Assembly (NCBI GenBank): GCA_014529385.2
Contig: CM043943.1
Location: 104,818,355-104,876,354 of the forward strand
DNA from: Adiantum capillus-veneris
Lineage: Eukaryota; Streptophyta; Polypodiopsida; Polypodiales; Pteridaceae
DNA length: 58,000 nucleotides
Direction of reading: 5' to 3'
Below are positions 22,045 through 32,715 of this stretch, piece after piece (within the stretch, counting starts at the first letter, position 1; every line of letters begins with the position of its first letter). Below the pieces are notes generated by a model that saw only the letters and a program-made list of their open reading frames with translations, did not search any database and had not been told where the DNA came from. The position numbers were made by a program, and so were the translations under genes.

Positions 22045-23116
22045 TCATTGCTTTGCATTTGGTTTCTTTCTCTTCCTAAATGAATCAAGAGGTATATCCA
22101 TTGTGGGACTTCCACCTAAGTTCTTGGGAGTCGATTTCTTGCACTTTGGTGTTGGCTTCTTCCCCGCTGGAGGGGGTGTTGCTTTCACCGCATCTGCAAC
22201 TGCCTCATCTGATGCATGATCTCTAGTGTACACACTTGGTGATGCTTTGGCACTCAACGGAGAACACAACAACCTTCTTGGAGTTAGTTGTTGCCTAGGT
22301 GATTTGACTGCAGAAGACTTTGCCATCAAGATGTCTTCAACTACTCCACATACTGCATCCCCTACGGCAGACTCCGCTTCAAGGATTGGCTGCATCCCGC
22401 GGGTAGACTCTGCTTCAAGGCCTGGCTGCATCCCTGGGGTAATCAGGCCATTCTTCCTTGTGGAATGCATCGTCTTGTTGGAGCAAGCATGCGATGATTG
22501 TTCTACAAAGCAAGCTATTTACAAAGTCTCACTTGGAGTATCCCAAAATACACACATAAATACTGATTTTGGTACCTACCAGTGGCCTGCGTAGAGACTC
22601 TCTCTGTTTTTGTCCTCAATGATTCTTGTATACAGGTCTTGGCTACAATGTCTATACCTGCAAATGATTTCATTAAATGCAAGAGTTTAAATTACCAATG
22701 GAAAGTGGGCGTGCAATAGTAGTGACACAGTGACTACCTGCACTTGATTCTTTCATCTCACTCTTCACCTTCAGACCAATCATATGCTTAGCTCTAGGGG
22801 GAACAGACATGTTGCAATCTAGTGCAACACAATAGCCATAGTCCCTACATACATGCGCGAAGCATAGCATATGGTACACATGGGTGCAAGGCAGGGAGAA
22901 TACATCCAAGCTTCTAGCATCAAACGGGAATCCACATCCTACACAATGGTAGAACCCATTAAGTGCCACCTCGCTAATGCTCTACTTAAAATCCACAGGA
23001 GGAAAAGGCTTCATCAAAATGGCTCCCACGTTATGTGAAGTCCTCTCCATGGTAACACAAAATTTAAAGTGCTCTGATTCCTATGCTATGTTGGTCTCTA
23101 CTTCTGCAAGTAGTGC
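22045..23116 (-). pseudogene. Upstream exons of the transposon's second gene: RING-like zinc region and basic region
   Basis: Three exons fit on the - strand with compatible phases. Exon a is 23116-22738 (acceptor TTTCACAG, donor GTGCAG|GTAGTC), exon b 22657-22580 (donor ACTG|GTAGGT) and exon c from 22502 (acceptor TTTGTAG). Exon a encodes YHCVGCGFPFDARSLDVF, then PCTHVYHMLCFAHVC, YGYCVALDC: C-x2-C, C-x-H, H-x2-C and C-x5-C spacings reminiscent of RING or PHD folds, though I cannot assign the family. Exon c is basic and proline-rich (MHSTRKNGLITPGMQPGLEA, TPKCKKSTPKNLGG). Exon a contains two in-frame TAG codons where Gln would fit. Exon c meets TGA at 22045, so its junction to the acidic-repeat exon at 21830 is unresolved. 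The first exon is not found. Confidence 0.5.
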
Positions 23117-23199
23117 CTGTGAAACAAAGAAGACAACACATCTAATTTAAGTCTCAATAACCCAACAAAAGCACATTGCTGAAAAGAATATGCAGCGTG

Positions 23200-23972
23200 A
23201 ATCTTATCCCTTATTTGCAATACCACATATAAGACAAGCACTTACTCTATATGCTATAAACACAAGCTTGATGTGGTATATGATATGCATTGTGCTATAT
23301 AGCACATAGCACAGTCCAAGTATAATGTGCTATAAGTGCTACATAGAGTATGCACTGTAGATCATAGCAGAGAGACTTTTTAAAATACCAGATATAGCCC
23401 AAACATTTTCTCTATATATGCTATATAGCACAAGCTTGTTGGGTATATGATATGCAGTGGGCTATATGAGACATAGCACATAGCATATAGCACAAATATT
23501 GTGCTATGTAGCACATATCACAATTAGTGATGTGCTATGTAGCACATAACAAAATTAGAGATTGTGCTATATAGTACAATTCACTATTCCACACACTCCA
23601 GGGCTATATTGTGAACATATAACACACAAAATGTGCTATTTAGCACATAGCACATAAAAAGATTGTGCTATGTAGCACATATCAATATTTAACACACACT
23701 TCAAGGCTATACTGTAAGCATATAGCATACAGGTATACTATATAGCACATATTACACATGTCCATTGTGCTATGTATCACATAGTACATGACCACACAAA
23801 GCACATAGCATAGAATCACACACATTCCAAATAGATGAGGGTACTATTGTGAACATGATGCACCTAGATTGAACTATAAAGCACATAGCACATAACCACA
23901 CATAGCATATAACCACCCACTCCATGAAGATGATGGCTATGTTGTGGCCCTATAGCACATATTTTGTGCTAT
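23200..23972. repeat. Right-arm repeat field with GTGCTATATAGCAC palindromes
   Basis: This non-coding, AT-rich DNA is filled with variants of TGTGCTATATAGCACATAGCAC, for example 23292-23305 and many between 23460 and 23700. The motif is its own reverse complement and is shared with the transposase intron. The field continues beyond the nested element, at 25955-26000. It may be a transposase- or host-factor-binding repeat, or simply a satellite seeded inside the element. Confidence 0.75.
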
Positions 23973-25954
23973 TGAGAGCGGATTTTTTGAGATGGGGCTC
24001 AACTCAAGGCTCCCACCAGACAACCACTCCGTGAGACCCTACACACGCATATTTCTTAGGGGCACCACCCTCTTTTATGGAGAAAGAAGGAAACCAAAAA
24101 CAAACCATATACAACACACACACACACACACACACTCACACCTTCCTTATGTGCTTCAACACAAAATGCCCTTCAACCATTCAACACACACTCCTTAAGC
24201 AATCCCTTTGAACACTGCACAAACTCACATGCAAAGATTGACCTTCACCATATTAGTGCTCATATACTTCTAAGAAAAGCAAGCACAAAACCTCAAAAAC
24301 TCAAAACACCATAATGCACAAATACTTGACAACTCCTTTCCTTTCCCAAAAGAAGAGACTACTTACACACATAAGGCGGCATGCATAGAGAGCTCTTCTC
24401 CATCTATGCAACCCCAAGACTTACTTACACACAACATAAGGAGAGAAGCCAAGCAAATAGACACCATGGTGCACAAAATCTTTCTCAACAAACAAGCAAC
24501 CCAATGAGCACAAAATATGAGAAGCTGCCAAGATATGCTTACCAATTTTACATGCGTTTAGAGCAAAAGTGTGACGACGACACCCCAATTGCAACAATTT
24601 GTTGATCAAACCATGAGATAGATCATTGAACTTGATATCCTTGCTCTCATATAGAATCTATAATCCTTATTTAGGGATGAGTATGGTAAGAGAAATGTTT
24701 GCAAGAGAATGGTAGCAATAGCATATTGATGCTCTCTCTATGGTGCCGCTTATGATAGCGAGCTTAGGAAATGGATAGGGAGACAAGAGGAGAGAGAGAG
24801 ATTAGGGCTTCCCTAACCTTAGAGGAGCTTATTTGCAGCAATGGAGTAGGTGTGTGTATTTTTGTGCTTGCCAAAGGGCCTTTTTATAGCTGTACAAGAC
24901 CTTGGGTTAGGTTAAACTTGACTAGGGTAGGTAATTAACCATAGTTAGGTTTCCTTTTGACCACTCCTTCAATTATGCAAATAAGGGACTTATTTTTTCA
25001 TTAGAAATAGCCTTTTAAGTCGTGGAGGCTCCATAAGGGTTGATAATGTATGTGGGCCCCACCATGATGTCCCTCCAATGGCTCCTGCAGAGTGTCCCCA
25101 TCCTGTTTGTTGTGTCTCTGGAAGCATCTTGAGCCGACCCCTCCACATGCAAGTGGCTTTTAACTCCCCATTGGTATTTTAGAATGTTGGAGAAGTCAAG
25201 AAAACTTTTCACCTTTGTGGTTTACTTGATTGTAACTTTGACCTGCAGTAACAGTGTCCGCAACACCTTGTTTTCATCATAACTTTCAGCCTGTAACTCA
25301 AAATTGGGTGCTGTAAAAGGCAAAGTTGACCTTCTCAAAGTGTTTAAGCTGATTTTGGAGTGTTCCTCAAGTATACCCACGAGCTAAGGCGTTCAAGATG
25401 CATCCAAAACACCTTTTGAACCAAGTCTCCTTGTAGGGGGCCCTTTAGCATGCATCCAAGGTGTAGCATGCTTTTTCAAAAGAGAATCCACCTTAAACAA
25501 ATGAGGTAGGCTCCAATAAAGTTTGATTTATTGGGGATATACATTATATTTAAGATTTGTTGACCAACACAAGTAAATGATCCAAGAGTTGGGTCACATA
25601 GTGGTGGGGAAGGGAAGGCCTACAAGGTTAACCCTACCCTTGAGAGAAGATGGGTAAAATAAGTGCCCATAAATTATTTATTTACAAATTATGGGATGTA
25701 GATAGTTATTTAAATTAGTTAAAATAATATTCAGTAAAAAACTAGAAGAGTAGAATTAAGTTTATTATTTACATTTAGCATGAAGAGAGAAATATGATGT
25801 AAATGCATAAAGATCTAAGAAGGGTAAGGTGTTTGTATGGAAAAAGGCTATTACGGAAAGAGAGAATGAACACTAGGTTAAAAATTTGATAAAAAATATG
25901 TACATTTGAGTAGAAATGTAGTTCAAATGCAAGGTTACCATTTAACGCTACTCA
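23973..25954. mobile_element. Nested 1.98-kb insertion with CTAT duplication
   Basis: TGAGAGCGG (23973) and the right end CGCTACTCA (25954) are imperfect inverted termini. CTAT occurs on both sides (23969-23972, 25955-25958). Removing the insert restores TTTGTGCTATATAGCAC, exactly the local repeat motif, so the boundaries are secure. The interior has no convincing protein. It has a CA run at 24114-24134, a GAGAGAGAGAG block at 24790 and TTTTTATAGC near 24890. It could be a solo LTR (TG...CA ends) or a non-autonomous DNA element. Confidence 0.65.
24114..24134. repeat. CA microsatellite
   Basis: About ten CA units (AACACACACACACACACACAC) lie in the nested element. Confidence 0.9.
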
Positions 25955-26234
25955 CTATATAGCACATAGTAGAAATAGAATATGCTCATACAGTACATAA
26001 CCATACAATCCATAACACTCTAACCACATAACCACATGGAAGTGAACCACATACTCCAAAACAAAGTGAAGCACATGTAGGAGGGTATGCACCTTTGCTG
26101 TGAAGGCTGAATTTTTTAGTAAAATATTTTTTAGAATATAAATTTGGACGTCTGAAATATGGCACCAGTGACCACACCCCCAATGTCATGCTATGCTATT
26201 TAATTATATCACATATATAGCTTTCCACCTATTC
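25955..26234. other. Right terminal region of the DNA transposon
   Basis: About 280 bp of non-coding DNA lies between the nested element and the right TIR. It starts with the tail of the GTGCTATATAGCAC field and becomes AT-rich (TTTAATTATATCACATATATAGC) close to the TIR. No gene is seen. Confidence 0.6.
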
Positions 26235-26246
26235 ATGCTTTCACCC

Positions 26247-27559
26247 ACACAGAAAAAGACCCGGAGCCAACGCTACCACAGATTAACCGGCACAAGACGA
26301 GATGGAAGAATAGATCAAAGAGAAACACTCAAATAAAACCAGAAGTAATAACTCCATCACAACAACTTCGGGCATGATGGCGGCACAGGTAATACATTTG
26401 TGCATGCTTTAGAGCACCTCTACTTCTAATCAATTTAGATCAACGCCTTCCTTTCAACCTGTGGCCACAAATCAGCCATTGTCTTGCAATCACTTGGCCA
26501 CCAATACAATGGAGCCCCGCAAAAACCCCTTCTCCTTCAATCACTTGGTGGCTACCCGCTGGCCAAAAAAACCCGTCCTTCTAATGACATCTCCTCTATG
26601 GAAGCCCTTGGCTCCTCTGTCCATGGTCCTCCTTACTTCAACCTTGGTCCCTTTTGCTGTTTTATGAGCCCATGGTGGCCTCCTCTGCTCTATAGAGCTT
26701 TTCAAGGCCACTCCAAGGCAGCCCGGCACTTTCTCTTCCAAGCCGTGGCCCTTGGCGGCTTTGTCCTACCCTGCTCACCCAAGCAATAGCGCCCCTTTTC
26801 TTGTATGGAGCCGGACACCCTGTGGCCCTTCTACCTGTTGTGTAGCACCATGCTTTTTTGGCAATCCACCCCTATGATGGCTCTCCGGCCCTCTACCCTC
26901 AGCCCCAAAACCCCCTTGAGCTCGCGGCCCTCCTTATCATGCAATTGGCATTTTTTTCCTGCATGCCCACCACCTTTCAACATTTCGTTTTTTTATCAAG
27001 CCCGTTGACTTGGGCCACCTTCCCACGAGAAGGACCACGACCATGTTGAACATCGCACTCCTTCGCCTAAACTTCATGGCAATGACCAAGACACCATCCC
27101 TAGCAAACATTCATCCCATGCAATGGTCCTTAGCCACTCGTATTGCCACCGGGAAAAAGATGACCATTGCTTTGTCATTTGTATTTAACTCCATGTGCTA
27201 GCCAATTGAAAAGCCCCACCGCCATAGTTTCAATGAGATTCAATGCCCACGAAGTGGAAGGTATTCCTGTCAAGTAAAGTGTCCTGCAGACACCTCGATC
27301 AAAAGCCCATATCATAAACCTAATAGCACCTGCATATAGTATCCATTGCCTTGTTCCCAACCTTATGATATAAGCATCTGCTCCTGTCATCTATGATAGG
27401 AAGAAACACCTAAAGTTTTGACTAGAGAGTGCTCCATCTCTATGTACCTGTCACCTGGCTGCATCAAATAACTGCCCAATGTCCTTGCCATTTGCGTGCA
27501 AACAACCATGGATGGGCTTCCTGCAGTTCCATAGGTTGACACAGTTTGGCTGTACCACT
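26247..27559 (-). mobile_element. TR-GAG LTR4, second part
   Basis: The sequence continues the LTR interrupted at 13919: ACACAGAAAAAGACCCGGAGCC, ACCAGAAGTAATAACTCCATC, TCAACCTGTGGCCACAAATCAGCC, down to CACAGTTTGGCTGTACCA. The expected terminus CATTGCACA is absent, so the end is lost or mutated at about 27559. It aligns only with the LTR half missing from 13303-13919, so it is the other half of that copy and not a separate insertion. Confidence 0.85.
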
Positions 27560-28253
27560 GTTTATGTGTCATCTCAAAATGATACAAGACTGGGGCTATG
27601 ACTATATCTACTTGAGACACAAAGAGGTCACTAGAGAAATTAGTGTCAAAGACCATAGTTATAGAGATGTAACACGAACCTCGGGGGAAGAATTACACTC
27701 CATAACTGAAGAAGAAAACGAGCTACCTACGTGGTTACAAAGCAAAGCGTATATTTGAAAGTATGAAGCTTTGGAGTGTGGAAGTCTTAGAAAGGAAGAT
27801 TGCATCCTAGAGTGCTCAATAGGAGATGAAGCTTGTATTAAGAAACCATTCCCAGAGAATTTTTTTGAATCCTTTGGATGGGATCAAACACTGGCGACTC
27901 TTGATGTCTGCGTAAATGAGGTGATCAACACCAAATTTTGCGATGAAGATGGCTATGCTATAACTCCCTTATTTACAATAAAGGTGTTGAAGGAAGCTAA
28001 CGAGGTTTGTGAGTGCGAAAGTAGAAAAAGTGAGACAGATGGCTATGTCATGGGGCATGATACCAAAATTCACATGAAAGAAGCAGAGAAACAACAAGAA
28101 TATGTCATCATTGACATACCTAAAGAATCAACAAAATCTATTTCAAAGAAGTCGACTCCAGAAAAAGCACAATTGAAAGCTAATGAGAGAAAAGTTTCCA
28201 AGTTCAATGTCAAATGTTCAACAAACAAAAGATCAAGAGAAGAACAAGGATAA
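27560..28253 (+). pseudogene. Retroelement-like coding fragment, unrecognised
   Basis: One frame runs from the edge of the LTR to TAA at 28253, with a single TGA at 27756-27758 between LPTWLQSKAYI and KYEALECGSLRKEDC. It reads WGYDYIYLRH, YRDVTRTSGEE, then an acidic middle (NFFESFGWDQTLATLDV) and a lysine-rich end (KSISKKSTPEKAQLK). I recognise no domain. The position, upstream of a protease-like fragment, the VWIPK-repeat protein, a purine tract and an LTR, makes it part of a decayed + strand retroelement, possibly the same one whose gag stops at 3932. Confidence 0.45.
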
Positions 28254-28266
28254 GGAAGAAGATTGA

Positions 28267-28569
28267 ATGTCTCCTACAACGATCAAATTCAACATATGCG
28301 GAGAAACAGGACTCAAAATCATATGTTTACCTGTGATAGATCCAAAAGCAAAAAAGAATCTAATGTCTTATGATACATGGATAATGATGGGAAAGTCGCC
28401 AATCAACAAGCTAGAGGATATCATGTACACAAGTTCAAAAATGTCAATTTCTATGTTCGGAGTGGCAGAAGCTGTACTCAAGTTGAGTACTAGGGAGTAT
28501 AAGGATACTTTCCACATAATCGACTCCCATCATATCAAAGAGAGTCTAATCGGCCTAACAAAAAGCTAG
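28267..28569 (+). pseudogene. Possible degenerate retroelement protease
   Basis: A 100-residue frame reads IKFNICGETGLKIICLPVID, then PKAKKNLMSYDTW, then GVAEAVLKLSTREYKDTFHI, ending with HHIKESLIG. The layout resembles aspartic proteases of LTR elements, where an ID-TGA loop is followed by NVMS..T, a flap and a FHVVD..YNALLG segment. Here the catalytic loop would read IDPKAK, so the active-site Thr-Gly is absent. The assignment rests only on this pattern. Confidence 0.3.
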
Positions 28570-28888
28570 AGGAACATCTTCTTTCAACAACAATCAAAAG
28601 CTTCAACAACAACAACGGTAAGACTCCATGAAGCTTCTCAAATCCATGTAAAGCAAAGGTAAACTCTAGAGTATATCAACCTTCTAAGACAACTTTATCC
28701 TCAACAAGCTCTCATCAAACTTCCCATGACGCCTCTACATCAAGAGCCAAACCATTAACAATGCAATGGAAACCAAAACAAAAAGTCTATCAACCAAAGT
28801 TTCCATCACATCAAAGCATTAGGAGGAAGCCAAAGAGAATCAATCAAGTGTTAATATCCAAAGAGCACATTCAAGTCAAAGATCCAGT

Positions 28889-29839
28889 TTGGATAATGAA
28901 GCACAAGTTCAACATCAACAACAAAAGGTGACAGGGTGGGTAGCATCAAACGAGTCAATCACTGCTCATGGCTACTTCCAAGAAAATGCTAATGTTTGGG
29001 TCGAAAAACCTAAAGTAACAGCCTGGATCTACTCGCCTCAACCAACGAGTTCTACAAAGAACAAGATGTGCTATCAATGGAACAAAAACAACTCAAGAAG
29101 GAGAAAGAACAACCACAATAGGCAAAATAAAAATTCTTCCAAACAAGCAACACGACAAGTTTGGGTACCAAAGTCGATAGCTACTCGAATTACCCATGGA
29201 AGACACGTGAAGCAACGGATGATTCCAGTTAAGCTACTCAAAGCACAAGGATTTTATGAAGGTAACACTCAAGTATGGTTACCAAAAGTTGTAGCTCAAT
29301 CTAGAACAACCAAAAGAAATCATGCAACACAAGCTTCTACACAAAGGCAAGCAATGATAACCAACATCAAACAGAAGCCAAATGCAACCAAGGCTGCTAC
29401 AATCTCTAGATGGATACCTCGTCATCTACTCCAAAATCAGGACTTTTACAAAAAAAATCATCAGGTTTGGATACCAAAGCCTAGTGTCCATCAAATTATA
29501 GAAGAAGGTAAAATGCCAAATACGGTTACACAAGGACCAAAAACAAGATGGGTTCCGAAATTGCTCGTGAAAACTCAATCACACAAAACCCACACATCTC
29601 AACAATCACTTGTCATGCGAGATAAAGCAAAGGCTCCATCAGTCTCTACAACAGCTGAAGAACTTGTTTCACAAAGTAGTGACAACATACGACAAACAAG
29701 TCAAGAGGAGCCAAAATTTTCCAACCTACTCGACAAAATGGTGGCATCCAAAGACCAACACAATGGAAGAGGTCTAAATTTCCAAAACTTATGGAATTGG
29801 GTTTCTGGCCTTGAAAATGTAAGTCCAAATTGCCATTAA
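28889..29839 (+). CDS. Protein with repeated QVW(I/V/L)PK motif, unknown function
   Basis: This is a 316-codon frame ending TAA at 29839. The ATG at 28897 or a start further upstream is possible. It is very basic, Gln/Asn/Lys/Thr-rich and without membrane segments. A motif recurs about every 50-60 residues: ANVWVEK, RQVWVPKSI, GNTQVWLPKVV, RWIPRHLL, NHQVWIPKPS, RWVPKLLV. It is preceded by blocks such as LLKAQGFYEGNT and LLQNQDFYKKNH. I do not recognise the family. It lies between the protease-like fragment and the polypurine tract/LTR at 31041, so it is probably an extra ORF of that retroelement. RNA binding would suit the composition but is only a guess. Confidence 0.5.
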   Translation: MDNEAQVQHQQQKVTGWVASNESITAHGYFQENANVWVEKPKVTAWIYSPQPTSSTKNKMCYQWNKNNSRRRKNNHNRQNKNSSKQATRQVWVPKSIATRITHGRHVKQRMIPVKLLKAQGFYEGNTQVWLPKVVAQSRTTKRNHATQASTQRQAMITNIKQKPNATKAATISRWIPRHLLQNQDFYKKNHQVWIPKPSVHQIIEEGKMPNTVTQGPKTRWVPKLLVKTQSHKTHTSQQSLVMRDKAKAPSVSTTAEELVSQSSDNIRQTSQEEPKFSNLLDKMVASKDQHNGRGLNFQNLWNWVSGLENVSPNCH

Positions 29840-31040
29840 AAATACATGGCATAAAAGTCAGAGTCGGGCAGCTAAACCACTAAATCAGCGAGGATTAAGT
29901 CCCAAACCTTCATGTAATATTCTCTGTGGTCTAAGCGTCTTAGCAACTCTAGGTACTTCTCAAGCTGGAAGAGTTGATCATATTTATGTTGTGTCTCTCG
30001 TGTTGGTATAGGTGGGCATAAGAGTCAAAGTTGTTGCAGTATAGTGGTGAAGTGAAGGAGGAAGTCCAAAAGACACTCAACACTCATCATAGTGAGGTAT
30101 GAGTGGAGAAGCTTCTACATAAAAAACCCTTCTTGGAAACATGGAAGCTATTGCGACATCCTTTGATGTCACATGTGCTACATTTGTTCCTTGAAGCACC
30201 AATCAACTCCATCTTTAACATTGCATGATTTTGTTTGAAAAATTCTCATAAACATATAGAGTGTCCCATAATTGGCACTTGCATTAGGCACTCTTCCTTT
30301 GTTTCTCTCAAGCACTCACCCTGCATGACAGGTACTTCAAGTCCAAATGCTCAACTCCAATAAGAGAGTATACCAAAGGCACTTTTTTCCCATCGGGTTT
30401 TTTCCCTTTGGTTATCCAGGTTTTAGACCCTAATCTAGAAACCATCATCATTATCTTCTTGTATATATTACTTTTGCATCCACAATAAAGAAATGGCTAC
30501 CCAAATGAATCGCCAACAACTTGGAGTGAAAGCTGCATATCAAAACACACTTATCAAGAGCATATCTTCCATTCAAGGAAAACAACAAAGCTTCAACAAG
30601 CAATGGAAAAATGAAGAATGGCCTACAATGACAAGCAATGAAAAATTCAGCAAGCAAGCTATCCACAACAACCGTACGTTGCTCAAATAGTGCTTTAACA
30701 TTGGCTACCTATTGTGGAAATCTCAAATTGTAGTGGACCTTGAAAGCAAATCCATCATAAGGTCCATCAGTTCTACAAGCTCATACACATCCACATCCAT
30801 CTTTACAGTGGCTAACATTGGCAACAAAGAGGTGAATGCACAACAAGAAGAAAAGTTTCCTCGAAAATCAAAGATCAAATCATGTATCAACAACATGGCA
30901 GATATGAATCACTCAAGGAAGGGGGGAGCATCATCAATGCCAAAGCACTTCCCATGCTAAAGACCAACCTTGAAGACAAAGCTGAAGACAACCCTAAGAC
31001 GAGACTGCAAAAGGTCATGTCAAGGGACGACACAATTTAT
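29840..31040 (+). other. Untranslated or decayed 3' part of the retroelement
   Basis: Only short frames are seen here, such as 30493-30690 (MATQMNRQQLGVKAAYQNTL) and 30882-31097 (ending GGNVKRQIEWMPTWPDT, which crosses the polypurine tract). None has a recognisable domain. The stretch leads to the purine tract and LTR. Confidence 0.4.
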
Positions 31041-31480
31041 GAAGGGGGGAATGTTAAGAGACAGATTGAATGGATGCCCACTTGGCCGGACACGTAGTCG
31101 GACACCACATTTGTAGTTTATGATTTTGTCCAGCTAGTGTAGTGATACTCTGTGTAAATCCCGATTCTATAGTAGCAGGTCAATTCCCTGAGTTGTAATT
31201 CTATCATGACAATTGTAAAGGTCCATGTGAAGAGGCCACTGGCCATTTAGAATGCGCTAAGTATAAAGGTCAATAACCTTAATGTGAAAGGAGGCTTATC
31301 TTTAGAGAAGAAAGAGGTCTGCTGTATGTACACTCAAGAGACTACAAAGCGCCAACTTGTAATCATTGTAGCTAATGATTGGGTAATCAGTTTTCAATTT
31401 TGAAACTTGCATTGTGTTCCTCTCTCTTTTCTCTATCATTTAAGTGAGCAATGTCAGTTTTTTTGTGGTACACGTTGTGA
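31041..31480 (+). mobile_element. Polypurine tract and 3' LTR start of the VWIPK element
   Basis: GAAGGGGGGAA (31041-31051) is immediately followed by TGTTAAGAGACAG, a typical PPT-LTR junction. A TATA-like GTATAAAGG lies at 31261-31268. The LTR continues through a T-rich segment near 31400, but its right end is not placed and no 5' partner is seen in the window. Confidence 0.55.
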
Positions 31481-31538
31481 GCGGGGTGGAAACACACACA
31501 ACACCTCTATTGAATCACCTGACACACACTCTTGGGAT

Positions 31539-32289
<751 letters not shown>

Positions 32290-32715
32290 AGAACATAAAG
32301 AACTCCAAAAGATTCTGGCAACACTGCAAGAGGCAATGGTTGACATGGAAGAGGAAGCTACTCAATGAGATACACTTGGCGCAACGATAGATCACAGACT
32401 TACAAAAGGAGATAGCGGACTCAAGGACACAAGAATCAGAACCAGGGACCAGTGAAACGAAGACAAATTCGGGAGATGAGCCCATGGAAATTCTTGAGGG
32501 TGCCGAAGATATGCAGCACCAGAACGAACCAGAGGAGACAGTGGTAGAAGTAACACAACCATTGACCGCAGAGGAGGAGACACGCCTCCAGCTTTTGATA
32601 GAAAAGACCACAGCAGAAGACCACAAGGCAACCTTGGAATAGGAATCAAGAATGCTACATTCTGTAGGAGTCCAAGGGTTGGCTGCAAATGTGCTTAGGC
32701 AGGAATGGATGCAAC
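32290..32715 (+). pseudogene. Accessory retroelement ORF, left fragment
   Basis: In the frame ending LAANVLRQEWMQ the sequence encodes a Glu/Gln-rich, probably coiled-coil segment (ITDLQKEIADS, EEETRLQLLIEKTTAEDHKA), with TAG codons near 32385 and at 32640-32642 where Gln fits. It is cut at 32715 by the LTR of the inserted gypsy element and continues at 40541. LRQEWM lines up with LQQEWN in the - strand accessory ORF (about 49060), and the sequence after the insert (PYPLLKY) with PYALLKY there. This shows that the two fragments were one gene. Confidence 0.7.
32711..32715 (+). repeat. Target-site duplication GCAAC, left copy
   Basis: GCAAC directly precedes the TG of the 5' LTR. The partner GCAAC is at 40541-40545, right after the CA of the 3' LTR. 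Confidence 0.85.

Larger units (their letters stand above)
13920..26246. mobile_element. Large DNA transposon, 12.3 kb, TIR GGGTGAAAGCAT
   Basis: The left end GGGTGAAAGCAT (13920-13931) and right end ATGCTTTCACCC (26235-26246) are perfect 12-bp inverted repeats, with weaker similarity beyond (AGAATGGTG against GAATAGGTG). ACAC stands on both sides (13916-13919 and 26247-26250). It is a possible 4-bp target duplication, although the target is CA-rich. LTR4 of the TR-GAG array is interrupted exactly at these ends. The element carries a transposase gene (+), a convergent second gene (-), AT-rich repeat arms and a nested 1.98-kb element; without that it is about 10.3 kb. A 4-bp duplication is known for the Sola superfamily, but I cannot confirm membership. 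Confidence 0.85.
3933..27559 (-). mobile_element. Tandem array of gag-only LTR retroelement (TR-GAG type), last LTR split by a DNA transposon
   Basis: On the - strand the same element repeats head to tail. In + coordinates the order is: internal A 3933-5359, LTR1 5360-5851 (cut), internal B fragment 5852-6633, LTR2 6634-8219, internal C 8220-10021, LTR3 10022-11588, internal D 11589-13302, LTR4 13303-13919 resuming at 26247-27559. One unit (LTR plus internal) is about 3.37 kb. Each LTR starts TGATGGAAAGGGGG on + and ends near CATTGCACA. The internal region encodes only a gag-like protein, with no protease, RT or integrase, which fits the published TR-GAG class of non-autonomous elements. The left end breaks inside the internal region, so no target duplication can be scored. 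Confidence 0.85.

Noticed and set aside
26247-27559. Independent TR-GAG LTR insertion
   Set aside because: It contains only the LTR half missing from 13303-13919, and the junctions coincide with the TIRs of the DNA transposon, so it is the rest of LTR4.
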